Assembly: GCA_012032855.1 (NCBI GenBank)
Contig: JAAUQA010000209.1
Span: forward strand, 1 to 6,308
Direction of reading: 5' to 3'
DNA: 6,308 nt
Source: Candidatus Competibacteraceae bacterium
Lineage (GTDB): Bacteria; Pseudomonadota; Gammaproteobacteria; Competibacterales; Competibacteraceae
In this document: piece after piece, positions 4,285-6,308 of the stretch
Layout: every line of letters begins with the position of its first letter
How positions within the stretch are numbered: the stretch's first letter is position 1
Program-made: the position numbers and the translations under genes
Notes under the pieces: generated by a model
What the model was told of the DNA's origin: nothing
What the model saw: only the letters and a program-made list of their open reading frames with translations
The model's database searches: none

Positions 4285-6308
4285 TTACGCTGCATCGGAT
4301 AACCACTGTTGCAGTAAAGCCGCCAGTTGTGACTGCCGAAACGGCTTGCTGATATAATCATTCATCCCCGCCGCAAGACATTCTTCCTGCGACCCCGACA
4401 ACGCATTGGCGGTGACGGCGATTATCGGGATAGGCGCCGTGTCGGCCACTTTTTCCTGGTCTCGAATTATCGCTGTGGCCTGATAACCGTCAAGTTCCGG
4501 CATTTGCACGTCCATTAAAATCAAATCATAGCTGTGCTGCTTGATCGCCTCGACCGCCTCGCTGCCGTTGGCGACGATATCGACGCGACAGCCCAGCTCC
4601 TGCAACATTTCTGCTACCACGGTTTGATTGACGGGATTATCTTCAGCCACCAGCACATGGGCGTTTAAGCGCGGCAACCTGGGCCGGCCCGGAAACACCG
4701 TTATGGGTTCGTCGGCTGCGACTCCGATAGTTCACTGACTAAGCGCAGCAGGTACATCAGCAAACGGGTCTGTCGGACCGGTTTGCGCAACACCCGCCAC
4801 ATACCCACAGCGTTATTTTTCTCTTGCTGCTGAGGATGATGAGGCGAAGACAGCAGCATAATTTTGATGGCGGCGATCGCCGGATCACCTTTAATGGCCT
4901 TTATCAAGGCGGGGACATCGGCGTGTGGCCAGTGTTCGTCAAAGATAACCAATGTGAAGGGGATTCGGTTTGCGCTGTCCCGCAATAGAGTCAACAATTC
5001 GGTACGGCTTGTGGCGATACTGCACCGCATTCCCCAGCGGGTGAGTTGGTGCTCCAACAGCGTGCGGCGAGTTAGGTTGCCGTCCACCACTAGGATGCGC
5101 ATATCCTGTAGTGTGGTCACCGGTTTTTGGAACGGTAGCAACTGTGACGATAGCACGGGTAAGCTGACGGTGAACCAAAATTCGGAACCCTTTCCTGCTT
5201 GGCTGTTCACGCCGATCTCGCCGCCCATCAATACAACCAACTGTTTACAAATAGCCAATCCTAAGCCGGTGCCGCCAAACTGGCGGGTGGTCGATTCGTC
5301 CGCTTGGGAGAACGCATCGAAGATACGCCTCTGTAATTTAGGGGTGATACCGACGCCGGTGTCTTTGACTTTGAAACGTAAGCGTGTCGTATCCGCAGTG
5401 CTGCCTTGCAACATGACCCATACCCCGATTTCACCAGTATTTGTGAATTTGATCGCGTTACCCAGCAAGTTAATGAGAATCTGGCGCAATCGCCCTGCGT
5501 CGCCTTGCAGTGATTCCGGTATATCTTCGTCGACCCAACACAGCAATTCCAAGCCTTTGCTGTATGCACGCTCGGCCAATAACTCGGTGGTTTCCTCAAC
5601 CATTTCCCGCAGATTGAAGGGAGCATTTTCCAGTTCTAATTTGCCCGCTTCGATTTTGGAAAAATCCAGAATGTCGTTGATGATGCCCAATAAAGATCGA
5701 CCGGAACGGTATATCGCATGGGCAAAGTGTTGTTGTTTTGGGGCCAGCACCGTCCCAAGCAAGAGTTCCGTCATTCCCAAAACACCGTTCATCGGCGTGC
5801 GTATTTCGTGACTCATGGTGGCCAGGAATTGAGACTTGGCTTGATTGGCTTCTTCCGCGTTTCGTGTTGTGCGTTGTAGTTCATCGACCAAGCAAGCCAA
5901 TTTTTTGTCCCGCATCTCAATCTGTTCCAACATACTGTTAAAGCCGTCGATTAACGTGCCCAACTCGTCCTGAGTAGTTTTTTCCGCCCGCAGCGAGTAA
6001 TCGCCCCTTTCCGAAATAGCCCGTGTCGTATTCGCAAGATTGGTTAACGGACCGGAAATAAAACGGTGGAGCAGGATCGCCAAAAAGTAGACGAAAACAC
6101 AGCAAGCCAGGAAAACACAGCCAGCAATGCCAATACTTTGCACCACAATGTCTTTCAACCGAGACGTATCGACTTGTATATTCAATAACCCGACCCGTTG
6201 GCCATGCGCGATAATGGGGCGGTCCAAGTCCAAATAGCCGTGTCTAAATTCATGCTCCATGACCGGTCGTTGATGTTCAGTCCATTCCTCATTTTCATCA
6301 ACTTCTAT
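4285..6308 (-). CDS. Hybrid sensor histidine kinase, 5'-partial, one frameshift before REC2
   Basis: This membrane-bound hybrid kinase senses an unknown signal and relays phosphate His-Asp. Numbering is from the first internal Met (6260), but the frame stays open to the window edge, so the true start lies outside. In order: end of an extracytoplasmic sensor, possibly CHASE8-like (1-40, with DRPIIAHGQRVGLLNI); membrane segment (about 43-65); HAMP (66-118); short coiled coil; HisKA with His151 in MSHEIRTPMNG; HATPase with Asn268 (GNAIKFT), DTGVG (300-304) and GGTGLGL (329-335); REC1 (388-509); REC2. REC1 keeps Asp441 and Lys493 but has Asp-Gly where the acidic pair should be. REC2, in another frame from 4698, is canonical: Glu-Asp pair, Asp in LMDVQMP, Thr in AVTANA and Lys in ISKPF. 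It ends after REC2 without an HPt domain, so an HPt partner in trans is expected. No cognate regulator is adjacent. Confidence 0.92.
4705..4707 (-). other. Frameshift site between REC1 and REC2 of the kinase
   Basis: On the coding strand AACCCATAA ends the upstream frame with TAA. With one more C (AACCCCATAACG) the protein continues N-P-I-T-V-F-P through a linker into REC2. A missing C in a short run is the simplest explanation. The alternative is a separate REC protein starting at GTG 4698 directly after the kinase. Confidence 0.7.

Noticed and set aside
4864..5811. A 315-codon open frame on the plus strand, antisense to the kinase
   Set aside because: It lies entirely opposite the kinase's conserved ATPase and receiver coding sequence, has no recognisable motif or ribosome site, and its composition is what a complement of a constrained gene gives.

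Overview
The window reads as chromosome of a Gram-negative bacterium, most likely a gammaproteobacterium. The reasons are the mtnB-mtnD-mtnC methionine-salvage block, a BarA-like hybrid sensor kinase with two receiver domains, moderately GC-rich codon use and tight gene spacing. A genus cannot be named from the sequence. No tRNA, rRNA, CRISPR array, insertion sequence or phage gene is visible.

Layout. The plus strand carries (1) a pyruvate kinase at 54-1508, 485 residues once three missing bases are restored; (2) a 254-residue Fic-like protein at 1517-2282, only 8 bases downstream and also broken by one frameshift; (3) a 132-base intergenic region with two hairpins; and (4) a tight operon at 2415-4245: mtnB (methylthioribulose-1-phosphate dehydratase), mtnD (acireductone dioxygenase) and mtnC (enolase-phosphatase E1). 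These three enzymes take 5-methylthioribulose-1-phosphate to the 2-keto precursor of methionine. The mtnB stop overlaps the mtnD start, and mtnC begins 2 bases after mtnD. Converging from the minus strand at 4285-6308 is a membrane hybrid histidine kinase (sensor remnant, membrane segment, HAMP, HisKA, ATPase, REC1, REC2). It is cut by the window's right edge and interrupted by one frameshift between its two receiver domains.

Main observations. Five single-base indels, almost all in short homopolymers, break three otherwise well-conserved genes, while the three mtn genes are intact. Both sides of each break keep family motifs, so base-calling or assembly errors are more likely than old decay; raw reads would decide. 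The most biologically unusual item is the Fic-like protein. Its motif has Gln in place of the catalytic His, His in place of the Gly of the GNGR core and Ser in place of the final Arg, and its gene sits directly behind a divergent pyruvate kinase. I found no clear evidence of a wholly new multi-gene system.
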